Assembly (NCBI GenBank): GCA_002325825.1
Contig: DCSW01000088.1
Span: forward strand, 19,650-27,671
Length of the DNA: 8,022 nucleotides
Source of the DNA: Collimonas sp. UBA1456
GTDB taxonomy: Bacteria > Pseudomonadota > Gammaproteobacteria > Burkholderiales > Burkholderiaceae_D
Direction: 5' to 3'
In this document: piece after piece, positions 1-5,839 of the stretch
Numbering within the stretch: the stretch's first letter is position 1
How the letters are laid out: every line of letters begins with the position of its first letter
Notes under the pieces: model-generated
Seen by the model: the letters and a program-made list of their open reading frames with translations, nothing else
Told to the model about the DNA's origin: nothing
The model's database searches: none
Made by a program: the position numbers and the translations under genes

Positions 1-72
1 GGCAAGGCCCGAATCGTTGTCGGTGCCAGTATCGATAAACGATCGTCAATGTCCGGACGAGAATGTACCAAA

Positions 73-93
73 GGTACGCGTTAAACGCGTACC
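73..93. terminator. Perfect short inverted repeat, possible terminator downstream of tRNA-Val
   Basis: The arms GGTACGCGT (73-81) and ACGCGTACC (85-93) are perfectly complementary around a 3-base loop. On the plus strand the hairpin is followed by AATTTTA, on the minus strand by TTTGG. It lies about 50 bases past the 3' end of the minus-strand tRNA, so it could end that transcript, but the U tract is weak. A frame open from base 1 stops with TAA inside the loop, so it could instead belong to the end of an unrecognised gene to the left. I see nothing else identifiable in bases 1-141. Confidence 0.35.
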
Positions 94-141
94 AATTTTA
101 CTGAGGGACAGAATTGGGAGGCATGGATATTGATTTTTAAT

Positions 142-216
142 TGGTGGGAAGTACAAGTTTCGAACTTGTGACCTATCGCGTGTGAGGCGATCGCTCTACC
201 CCTGAGCTAACCTCCC
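142..216 (-). tRNA. tRNA-Val (anticodon CAC)
   Basis: The minus strand folds into a complete cloverleaf of 75 nt including an encoded CCA end. The acceptor stem pairs GGGAGGU with ACUUCCC (one G-U), followed by discriminator A and CCA. The D arm is GCUC/GAGC. The anticodon stem AUCGC/GCGAU closes the loop CUCACAC, which places anticodon CAC at 182-184, reading the valine codon GUG. The T arm ACAAG/CUUGU closes the loop UUCGAAA. It lies downstream of relA on the same strand, 107 bases away, and probably has its own promoter. Confidence 0.95.
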
Positions 217-228
217 GAAGAGGCCACA

Positions 229-257
229 TTATTACACAAAATTTTCTGCAAATAAAG
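229..257 (-). promoter_or_regulatory. Possible sigma-70 promoter for tRNA-Val
   Basis: On the minus strand a TAATAA -10-like hexamer (229-234) lies 12 bases before the first base of the tRNA. CTTTAT (252-257) sits 17 bases upstream of it as a weak -35. The stretch between the -10 and the tRNA is GC-rich (GGCCTCTTC), as is common for stable-RNA promoters. The -35 match is poor, so this is tentative; readthrough from relA is the alternative. Confidence 0.3.
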
Positions 258-323
258 CTACGGTTGGCGCACTCTAAAACCCATTTTTTGGAGAGCCGTT
301 GCAACGAAATTTCCCGTCTACAC

Positions 324-2591
324 CTACTGGCGTTTCGCTTCCAGTACACCCTTGACTTCGCGGATCACTGCCAACGCCTTTTGCAGCTGAGCAGTGGACG
401 TGATTTCTGCGGTGAATGCCATTCGCGCATGGATTTTGGCGCTTTGGGTGCTCACGCTGATGACGTTGATTTTTTCGCGCAAGAATACTTCGGAAATATC
501 GCGCAGCAAACCTTGCCGGTCACTGGCGAGCACGAAAATATCTACCGGATAAACGATTTCGGCTTCTTGCGCCCCCCAGGTCGTAAGAATCACCCGCTCC
601 GGCGCCTTGATGCGCATTTCCGCAAAATTCTTGCAGTTTCCGCGATGAATCGAAATGCCCTTGCCGCGCGTGATGAAGCCGACGATCGGATCAGGCGGCG
701 CCGGCTTGCAACACTTGGCCAATTGCGTCATGAGGCCATCTGTGCCAACCACCAGGACTCCAGACTTGCCGCCAAGAACCACACTGGAAGCGCGGCTCTT
801 GTGGGTGATTGCTGCTCCCTCCATCTCACTGTCGTGTTCGGCCGACTTGAGTACAGGATCGTCATGCAGAGCCTGTTCGACATGCCGCAAACTGAACTCG
901 TCTTTGCCCAACGCCAGCAACAGATCTTCCAGCTTGGCGAACCCCAGCTTACGCGCCATTTCCTCAAGGTTAACCGCCGTCTTGCCTTCCCGTTGCAGCG
1001 TCTTGTCCAACAGAGTGCGGCCGGCGACCAAGGTTTCCTGCTGTTCGATGGCATTGAACCAGGAACGCACCTTCGAGCGCGTGCGCGCGCTCGCGGCATA
1101 GCCTGGTGTCAACCAGTCCCGCGATGGGCCAGCGCCAGCTGGTAAATTCTTGGCGTTAATGATTTCCACCGTCTGGCCATTCTTCAACGGCGTGTTCAGC
1201 GGCACCATGGTACCGTCGACACGTGCGCCGCGACATCGGTGGCCCACATCGGTATGTAGGTAGTACGCAAAATCGATGGGAGTCGCCCCGCTCGGCAACT
1301 CAACCACACGTGCCTGCGGCGTCAGCACATAAATATGGTCGTCGAGCGTAGCCTGCTTGAGCTTTTCCAACCATTCGCGACGTCTGTCATCATGCTCCAC
1401 CACGGCACCCACCACTTCGCTTTTCCAGGCCAGCAACTGCCGCAGCCAGGCGATCTTTTCGTCGTACTTCTGCGCCGAAAAATTAGAGCTGCCGGCCTCT
1501 TTGTAGCGCCAATGCGCGGCCACGCCGTATTCTGCGAAATAATGCATTTCATTGGTACGAATCTGCACTTCCAGCGTCCGCTCGTCGTTCGCCAGGACAA
1601 CCGTGTGCAGTGACTGGTAGCCATTTTGTTTGGGTCGCGAAATATAATCGTCGAACTCTTGAGGGATCGGCGTCCAGATGTTATGAACAATACCGAGTAC
1701 CGCATAGCAAGTCTTGATATCATCGACAATCACGCGGAATGCACGAACGTCATGCAGTTCAGAGAAATCGAGCTCCTTACCCTTCATTTTATTCCAGATG
1801 CTGTAGATATGCTTGGGTCGCCCGGAGACTTCGACCTTGATACCGGCCGCCGCCAGCTCGCTACGCAGGCGTACGATGGCAGCATCGACAAAACTCTCGC
1901 GCTCGATGCGCCGCTCTTCGAGCATCTTGGCGATGCGCTTGTAGGCAACCGGATTGATAAAGCGGAATGAGAGATCTTCCAACTCCCACTTCAGCTGCCA
2001 GATTCCGAGCCGATTAGCCAGCGGTGCATACAAATCAAGCGTCTCGCGCGCATACCGGCAGGTGCGCTCGTCTTCCACCTTGTTTTCGGCGAAATAGCGC
2101 AGCGTGGTCACCCGCGAGGCCAGCCGCACCAGCACCACCCGCATGTCGGTAGCCATCGCCAGCAACATCTTTCGCAGAGTCTCCACTTGACTTGCAGCCT
2201 GTTGCGCAGAATTTTTTCCGCGCATGACTTCCTGCGGCGGACTGAAAGTAAAATCGTGCAGCCGCATCAGTTGCCTGATACCATCGACCAGATCTAGGAT
2301 TTCCTGGCCGAAGCGCTGCTCGATGGCTTCGGCATAACTGGCATCAATCAGCGGCAACTCAAACAGCAGTGCAGCGATGCGGGTTTCGACATCGGTATCG
2401 AGTAGCGCCAGTATGCTAGTCACGCCCTGCAAAAAATCGAATGTGCTCTGACCGGTAGTGATGACACTGTTCGCATACAGCGGCTCGACGAATGCCAGCG
2501 CATCCAGTACGCGCGCACCATCCTCGGCGCTGAGGTCGGCAGCGCAGAGCCGAGTCTGCGAAGCGCGTCGTGTTGCAATGAGCGAAACCAT
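324..2591 (-). CDS. relA: RelA, ribosome-associated GTP/GDP pyrophosphokinase ((p)ppGpp synthetase)
   Basis: This is a full-length 755-residue RelA/SpoT homologue of the synthetase-only type. It transfers pyrophosphate from ATP to GTP/GDP when uncharged tRNA stalls ribosomes. The N-terminal hydrolase-like domain has lost its HD metal site: the segment at 73-80 reads AALLFELP where SpoT has a His-Asp pair. The synthetase domain (about 200-395) keeps SGRPKHIYSIW (256-266), the RelA-type acidic motif EFDD (312-315) and NGYQSLHT (323-330). A TGS domain follows (about 417-479), then a CC/zinc-finger region (C627, C628, H649, C653) and a C-terminal ACT domain (about 680-753). The ATG lies 18 bases after the old ridA stop, suggesting co-transcription; a GGGAAG stretch 13 bases upstream is a distant Shine-Dalgarno candidate. 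No lesion is visible. The missing hydrolase site implies that a SpoT is encoded elsewhere. Confidence 0.96.
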   Translation of the reverse strand: MVSLIATRRASQTRLCAADLSAEDGARVLDALAFVEPLYANSVITTGQSTFDFLQGVTSILALLDTDVETRIAALLFELPLIDASYAEAIEQRFGQEILDLVDGIRQLMRLHDFTFSPPQEVMRGKNSAQQAASQVETLRKMLLAMATDMRVVLVRLASRVTTLRYFAENKVEDERTCRYARETLDLYAPLANRLGIWQLKWELEDLSFRFINPVAYKRIAKMLEERRIERESFVDAAIVRLRSELAAAGIKVEVSGRPKHIYSIWNKMKGKELDFSELHDVRAFRVIVDDIKTCYAVLGIVHNIWTPIPQEFDDYISRPKQNGYQSLHTVVLANDERTLEVQIRTNEMHYFAEYGVAAHWRYKEAGSSNFSAQKYDEKIAWLRQLLAWKSEVVGAVVEHDDRRREWLEKLKQATLDDHIYVLTPQARVVELPSGATPIDFAYYLHTDVGHRCRGARVDGTMVPLNTPLKNGQTVEIINAKNLPAGAGPSRDWLTPGYAASARTRSKVRSWFNAIEQQETLVAGRTLLDKTLQREGKTAVNLEEMARKLGFAKLEDLLLALGKDEFSLRHVEQALHDDPVLKSAEHDSEMEGAAITHKSRASSVVLGGKSGVLVVGTDGLMTQLAKCCKPAPPDPIVGFITRGKGISIHRGNCKNFAEMRIKAPERVILTTWGAQEAEIVYPVDIFVLASDRQGLLRDISEVFLREKINVISVSTQSAKIHARMAFTAEITSTAQLQKALAVIREVKGVLEAKRQ

Positions 2592-2609
2592 GCGATGTTT
2601 GCGTCTTCC

Positions 2610-2960
2610 CTATTTTTGTGCGGCGACCACAACGATTTCGATCAGGATTTCGGAGCGTGCCAATTTTGCCTCGAACGTAGCACGCGACGGCGAATTGCCG
2701 GGCGCAACCCACTCGTCTCAGACAGCGTTCATGTCATCGCAATCTTTGACATCGGCCAGATAAATCTGGCATGACGGGACATGGCGCTTGTCGCGGCCGG
2801 CCTCTGCCAGCAAGCGGTCGATATGATCGAAGGTATCACGAGTCTGGCCTTCGATATTCTGGATCGTATCCTCAGCCAGTTGCCCGGTCAGATAAACGGT
2901 GCCGTTGTAAATAGCAATTTCCGAAAGTCTTTTGCTGACATGAAAGCGCTGAATTGTCAT
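2610..2960 (-). pseudogene. RidA (YjgF/YER057c/UK114)-family protein, interrupted by a TGA at a Trp codon
   Basis: RidA-family proteins are small cytosolic trimers that hydrolyse reactive enamine/imine intermediates. The first 80 residues (MTIQRFHVSKRLSEIAIYN..., GTVYLTGQLAEDT, CQIYLADVKDCDDMNAV) match the family well. Reading then meets TGA at 2718-2720. The same frame continues for 35 more codons with typical C-terminal family sequence (DEWVAPGNSPSRATFEAKLA, then LIEIVVVAAQ) to TAG at 2610-2612. Relatives I remember have Trp at this position, so the lesion is most simply TGG to TGA, and the ancestral protein was 116 residues. The truncated product lacks the last third of the fold and the acidic/Arg-bearing trimer interface, so it is probably inactive. 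The true stop is 18 bases before relA, so this was the upstream partner of relA. The Shine-Dalgarno is weak. Confidence 0.88.
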
Positions 2961-3014
2961 TGCTAGATCTACTTTTAAATTATCTTGAATTGTATTGAAT
3001 CAAACCACAATGAA

Positions 3015-3598
3015 TCAGCGAATTAGGAAATCACACGACTTCTATCTGATCGAAGTGCAGCAATGTTGGCGTATAGCCGACGTCCGTAAACTCGACCAGC
3101 TTGGCCTTGGATCCGCATTGCGTCATGATTTGCACCACGTCCAGCGACAATGGATCCGATTGGGCGCCGCGCAACATCAGCGTGGGGCAACGGATCATGT
3201 TATAGGAGTGGCCCACAGCAATGCTTCCGATACCTTAGGTTCATCGCCGGTGGTCAATGTGAATGGCACAGCCAGCTTGAGGTCGCGATGGCGTCTCCAT
3301 GTGCCGTCTTGATCTTGGCACAGTACGTCAGTAGTCAACTTGTGCCACTCGGCCTCGGTATGCCCGTCGAAGAATGCCGAGACGGCACGAAGATACGCCG
3401 CCGCTTCATCGAAAGTATTTAAACGCATATCGGCGCCGATATATTTGTCAATGCGCGCCATGGCTTCCAGAGCGAGATTCGGCCCGACATCGTTCAACAC
3501 CAGTTTACTCTATTGCGGATCACCCCACTCCCGGTACGCCAGGTTATGCAACCGGCTGGCGACAGACGCCGAACAGTTTTGTGCATGGGTATAGTCAT
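3015..3598 (-). pseudogene. Alpha/beta-hydrolase family protein, remnant with core deletion and frameshifts
   Basis: The start (SRLHNLAYREWGDP) and the C-terminal two thirds (KLVLNDVGPNLALEAMARI..., then CPTLMLRGAQSDPLS and GYTPTLLHFDQIEVV) match an alpha/beta-hydrolase family of about 290 residues. Between GDPQ and KLVLNDVGP there is a TAG (3510-3512) and roughly 90-100 residues are missing. Those residues would carry the oxyanion HG motif and the G-x-S-x-G nucleophile. A frameshift near 3205-3212 separates ALLWA from YNMIRCP. A second near 3034 separates EVV from DFLIR and the original TGA at 3015-3017. The usual catalytic histidine context, VGHAPTL, reads VGYTPTL. The acid residue (AQSD) remains. 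The start is uncertain: ATG at 3596-3598 (MTIPMHKTVRR) needs one more frameshift to reach the SRLHNLAYREW frame. Substrate unknown; certainly non-functional. Confidence 0.85.
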
Positions 3599-3668
3599 GC
3601 AGTTTTGTTCGTAGGGGCTTGACGGATGCCGCAATTAATAGCGAAAAACAAACTGTCACGTTTTGCTT

Positions 3669-3716
3669 TGCGTATACGCAATATCTTAGTGTATACGCTG
3701 TCATCGTTCCACTATA
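3669..3716 (-). promoter_or_regulatory. Two GTATAC boxes beside a -10-like element: possible GntR-type operator/promoter
   Basis: A perfect 12-base palindrome TGCGTATACGCA (3669-3680) and a near-palindrome AGTGTATACGCT (3688-3699) share GTATACGC, with centres 19 bases apart. On the minus strand they lie just downstream of TATAGT (3711-3716), a good -10; the -35 is poor. GTATAC cores are typical of GntR-family operators (established knowledge), and this placement would suit a repressor. The target would be the ruined alpha/beta-hydrolase gene beginning near 3598. No GntR gene is visible in the window. The remaining sequence between scoB and the hydrolase (3599-3819) shows nothing else identifiable. 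Confidence 0.4.
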
Positions 3717-3819
3717 ACACAACAGAACCGTAGCAAATCGTCTTACCGCGTCGCACCAATGGCGTTCCAAAGATTCCCCAAAACCAGCGCAATCATGCGC
3801 CGGTCGGAGCGGTGCCAGG

Positions 3820-4235
3820 TTAAAACCGTAACAAATATCGGTGCAATACACTGATATTCAATGGCGCGCCGGTTTTCGTAATGATGTCCTGCTGACCAAC
3901 GCCTGGCGCTAACTCGACCACCTTTAGGTCATGCGGCGTCACTTCCAGCGCGCTGTCCATGCAGTTGTCCAGATCGCCAGTCTTGGAAACCTGCATCGCG
4001 CCGAGGATGACGATATTGATCTTGCCGGCCTTGGATTAGATCAGGGTCGACCGCATCGTCAGTCGGAAATCGGCCGATGTCCAGCAAGCCATTTTCCGAT
4101 TACAGCCATACCTCTATCTCTGGCGGCATATGATTCGTAACCAAAATTGGCAAGCCGATTCCTAGATTGATGTAAAAACTATCCTGCAATTTCTTTGCCG
4201 CACAGCGAGGCCATTTCACCACGAGTTCATGCCAT
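3820..4235 (-). pseudogene. scoB: 3-oxoacid CoA-transferase subunit B, heavily degraded
   Basis: ScoB carries the catalytic glutamate of succinyl-CoA:3-ketoacid CoA-transferase. From ATG 4233-4235 the frame reads M-A-stop-T-R-G-E-M-A, where relatives have MAWTRDEMA, so Trp3 is now TGA. A frameshift then leads to CAAKKLQDSFYINLGIGLP, and IEVWL is followed by TAA (4100-4102) in place of the Gln of the LQSENG motif. The glutamate of SENGLL is still encoded just after it. FPTDDAVDPDLI is followed by a one-base shift and jumps directly to AGKINIVILGAMQVSKTGDL, about 25 residues short. A second deletion, some 75 residues by comparison with the family, joins LDN-CMD to ALEVTPHDLKVVELAPGV. The frame ends at TAA 3820-3822. 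About 416 bases remain of an expected ~640. It begins 20 bases after scoA, the usual scoAB order. Confidence 0.9.
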
Positions 4236-4255
4236 GTCATTCACTGTATCCTGTG

Positions 4256-4707
4256 TTATGCCTTACGAACAGTGCACTGCTAGATCCGCTTTTCCAGCGT
4301 AACCATTGACCACGATGCGCTGCGCGAATATGCCGACGCCAGTCTTAGTAAAGCAGGCAGGAATACCAACACGCAACTTTTATGCCAGCGTGCCCTGCGG
4401 TGTAAATTCCAGTTCCAGTTCACCGGCCATGCACTGGCGCTCACATTCCTTGTTTTCGCCAACGTAGGAAGCGAGCATTTGCTTGATTTTGCGGGTTGAC
4501 AACATCTGTCCGAGGGCGAAGCTATCGACACCCGCATTGTTCGAGATCGCGGTCAGGTTCTGCACGCTAGAGTTGCGCAGAGCCAGAATCAGCACCTCCG
4601 AGATGCCGTACAGAAGAAAACCACCGACCGCGATGATCTGACAGTCTTTGCCAATGCCAGCCAATGCCAGACAATGCGCTTGCCGCGTCAGAATAAACTT
4701 TGTTCAT
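4256..4707 (-). pseudogene. scoA: 3-oxoacid CoA-transferase subunit A, heavily degraded
   Basis: ScoA is the CoA-binding subunit of the enzyme that activates acetoacetate and other 3-oxoacids with succinyl-CoA. ATG 4705-4707 has a clear Shine-Dalgarno and starts MNKVYSDAASAL. A 10-base tandem duplication (4651-4670) then shifts the frame. After it comes a strongly conserved stretch, GKDCQIIAVGGF, LTAISNNAGVD, SYVGENKECERQ and GELELEFTPQGTLA, ended by TAA (4380-4382) at a Glu codon in relatives. The frame continues KLRVGIPACFTKTGVG and jumps to GIFAQRIVVN, which belongs near the C-terminus; roughly 90 residues are missing. One more frameshift leads to TLEKRI-stop-QCTVRKA and TAA at 4256-4258, where relatives read EKRIEQRTVR, so a second Glu codon has become TAG. 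About 452 bases remain of an expected ~700. Confidence 0.92.
4651..4670 (-). repeat. 10-bp perfect tandem duplication that frameshifts scoA
   Basis: The plus-strand unit CCAATGCCAG occurs twice without a gap (4651-4660, 4661-4670). Removing one copy restores an uninterrupted reading from the scoA ATG: M-N-K-V-Y-S-D-A-A-S-A-L-S-G-I-G-K-D-C-Q. The duplication adds 10 bases and so shifts the frame by one. This is the clearest single-event lesion in the window. Confidence 0.9.
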
Positions 4708-4714
4708 ATCAATG

Positions 4715-4718
4715 CCTC
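4715..4718 (-). promoter_or_regulatory. Shine-Dalgarno sequence of scoA
   Basis: The minus strand reads GAGG, then 7 bases, then ATG (4705-4707). This supports that ATG as the ancestral scoA start, rather than the internal ATG nearer 4664 that follows the duplication. Confidence 0.7.
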
Positions 4719-5224
4719 ATATTCGTGTAAATTCAGATTATTATTGCTTTGAAAGTCGCTTACTAACAATGCCATAAAAATACGCACTTCAGCCGGGCAC
4801 TCAATTCCGCGCTGAAAATTACATCTAACCAGCTTCAATCCTCTGTGCCATTTACCCAACTCATTCATCCACTAGCAAAACATCTTTGCCCACGCACAGA
4901 TCGGCATGTGCGTCTCGAAACGGCGCATAATGCAGGTATGCAACCTAGCATTGACGCACATGTTCGGCTAACAATCGCCCGAGTTTAATTGGTAACCATT
5001 CCCCAGTTGCTTTATCCGTACCAGGACAAATTTTAGCGAACCAGAGCGCGTATTGTGTCGATCTTGAATGCAAATAGCGTGTATTACGACGAAAGATCAT
5101 GCGGCACGCTAATGACGAATTATTCTGATTCCCTGATGTTGATCTAGAAAAATCGATGCCTTTACTGGACGATCTGCCTGAATTACTGGTAAACCCGATA
5201 GAACCTATCCGAGCGTGCGTTAAT
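4719..5224. other. About 0.5 kb with no assignable gene; open stretch on the minus strand
   Basis: No family is recognised here on either strand. The most gene-like stretch is on the minus strand: ATG at 5098-5100 opens 51 codons to TAG (4945-4947), including WFAKICPGTDKATGEWLPI and GRLLAEHVRQC. The same frame reads on past the TAG through YLHYAPFRDAHADLCVGKDV to TGA (4861-4863). Upstream of the ATG the frame is also open back beyond 5220. No Shine-Dalgarno is evident. This could be another eroded gene of the former operon or chance. A plus-strand frame open from about 4766 to 4987 has no suitable start. The AT-rich part just upstream of scoA (4719-4860) may have held its promoter. Confidence 0.4.
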
Positions 5225-5340
5225 TCACTCCGGCTGGGTAACGTCCAGCAATCGATATACCAGTTCGCGGGACGTCGATACAGAAAATTTATTCATCATA
5301 TTGGCGCGGCGATTTCGCGTTCGCGCGGCGACAGTTCCAT
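5225..5340 (-). pseudogene. LuxR-type helix-turn-helix regulator, C-terminal remnant with deleted core
   Basis: From 5340 the minus strand encodes MELSPREREIAAPI, then TGA (5296-5298). LSPREREI is the characteristic first helix of the LuxR/GerE DNA-binding domain. In another frame, overlapping immediately, comes MMNKFSVSTSRELVYRLLDV followed by TQPE and TGA (5225-5227), which resembles the end of the same domain (typically RRIFAKLGVSSRAELVARLL). The 30-35 residues between, containing the scaffold and recognition helices, are absent. The N-terminal sensory part is not recognised; material between here and the thioesterase may hold scraps of it. The two pieces are short, so the family call rests on their order and spacing as well as on similarity. 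It may once have regulated the neighbouring minus-strand genes. Confidence 0.6.
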
Positions 5341-5367
5341 CGATACCTTGCGCTTTCGCTCAGGCCT

Positions 5368-5696
5368 TCAAAGATCCATATGCCTGCAGCGTGCGTATCT
5401 TCTGGAATCAGCGCATGGGTCGATATCAACCCAGACAATTTTTGCGGAGCCTTCGGCAAACATCACATCTGGCATGTCGGCGAGATGAATCTGGTAGCTC
5501 GCCTCGAAACTTGAGCGGCCGATGGCGCCTACATACGGTTTGACTTCGACATCGCAGCCAATCTGTTGCAGCGATTCGATACACACCTGTTTCATATAAT
5601 GGAAATAAATCGTATTGTTGATGTGACAAAGCACATCCATATCCCCCCCCAGCGCATAACAATTCTACTGGTGTGGACGTATTTTTTGATTTTCAA
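5368..5696 (-). pseudogene. 4HBT-fold acyl-CoA thioesterase, frameshifted and internally deleted
   Basis: Hotdog-fold thioesterases of the YbgC/FadM type hydrolyse acyl-CoA esters. The remnant reads KKYVHTSRIVMRW, then, after a run of eight G residues, DMDVLCHINNTIYFHYMKQV, which is the family signature RWGDMDxxGHxNNxxYFxYxE containing the catalytic Asp. The G8 tract (5643-5650) leaves the two halves in different frames; six Gs would join them. Further on, CDVEVKPYVGAIGRSSFEAS looks like a fusion across 25-30 missing residues, because IGRSSFE normally follows a beta strand that is absent here. AEGSAKIVWVD (to about 5425) is the last recognisable piece, and the frame then runs to TGA at 5368. 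No ATG precedes KKYVH; TTG 5694-5696 is the best start candidate. It is divergent from etfQO. Confidence 0.85.
5643..5650 (-). repeat. G8 homopolymer inside the thioesterase remnant
   Basis: There are eight consecutive C on the plus strand (G on the coding strand) at the Trp-Gly of the RWGDMD motif. Homopolymers of this length are slippage-prone. The present length puts the N-terminal and catalytic parts out of frame. Confidence 0.9.
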
Positions 5697-5792
5697 TATC
5701 TCAACTTTTCTGATTAATGTAAGGGGATGCTTGCTAACAAACGAGGAGCAACACTAACCGCAGACGAGGCCTAGCCTCCTGCCGCAAATCCC

Positions 5793-5821
5793 TGAAAATT
5801 AGCACATCCGTTTGAAAATTA
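5793..5821 (+). promoter_or_regulatory. Direct repeats upstream of etfQO, possible regulatory site
   Basis: TGAAAATTA occurs at 5793-5801 and 5813-5821, a period of 20 bases (about two helical turns), ending 18 bases before the etfQO ATG. A small inverted repeat, GAGGC-CTA-GCCTC, lies at 5766-5778. No convincing -35/-10 pair was found in 5697-5839, which must contain the etfQO promoter and perhaps the divergent thioesterase promoter. A protein-binding function is inference from spacing alone. Confidence 0.3.
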
Positions 5822-5839
5822 AATATAGGCAAAGAGACA

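Noticed and set aside
142..216. tRNA-Val as an integration (att) site for a genomic island
   Set aside because: No integrase gene and no second copy of the tRNA 3' end is visible in the window, and the flanking gene order looks ordinary.
264..1145. A 293-codon plus-strand open frame opposite the 3' part of relA
   Set aside because: It is antisense to a clearly conserved RelA C-terminal region, has no recognisable domain, and is of the kind expected opposite a fairly GC-rich gene.
3510..3851. A 113-residue minus-strand frame between scoB and the hydrolase
   Set aside because: Only the last ~15 residues (the hydrolase start) are protein-like. The rest crosses the -10 element and the GTATAC boxes, and it is an accidental opening caused by decay.
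2718..4235. Possible reassignment of UGA to Trp, since ridA and scoB have TGA at Trp positions
   Set aside because: istB has TAG at a Trp position, scoA and scoB have TAA and TAG at Glu/Gln positions, and frameshifts and deletions accompany them. The intact relA and etfQO encode Trp with TGG and contain no in-frame TGA. Ordinary decay explains it.
5156..5488. A 110-codon plus-strand open frame in the LuxR/thioesterase remnant region
   Set aside because: It is antisense to two recognisable minus-strand remnants and has no domain or ribosome-binding site.
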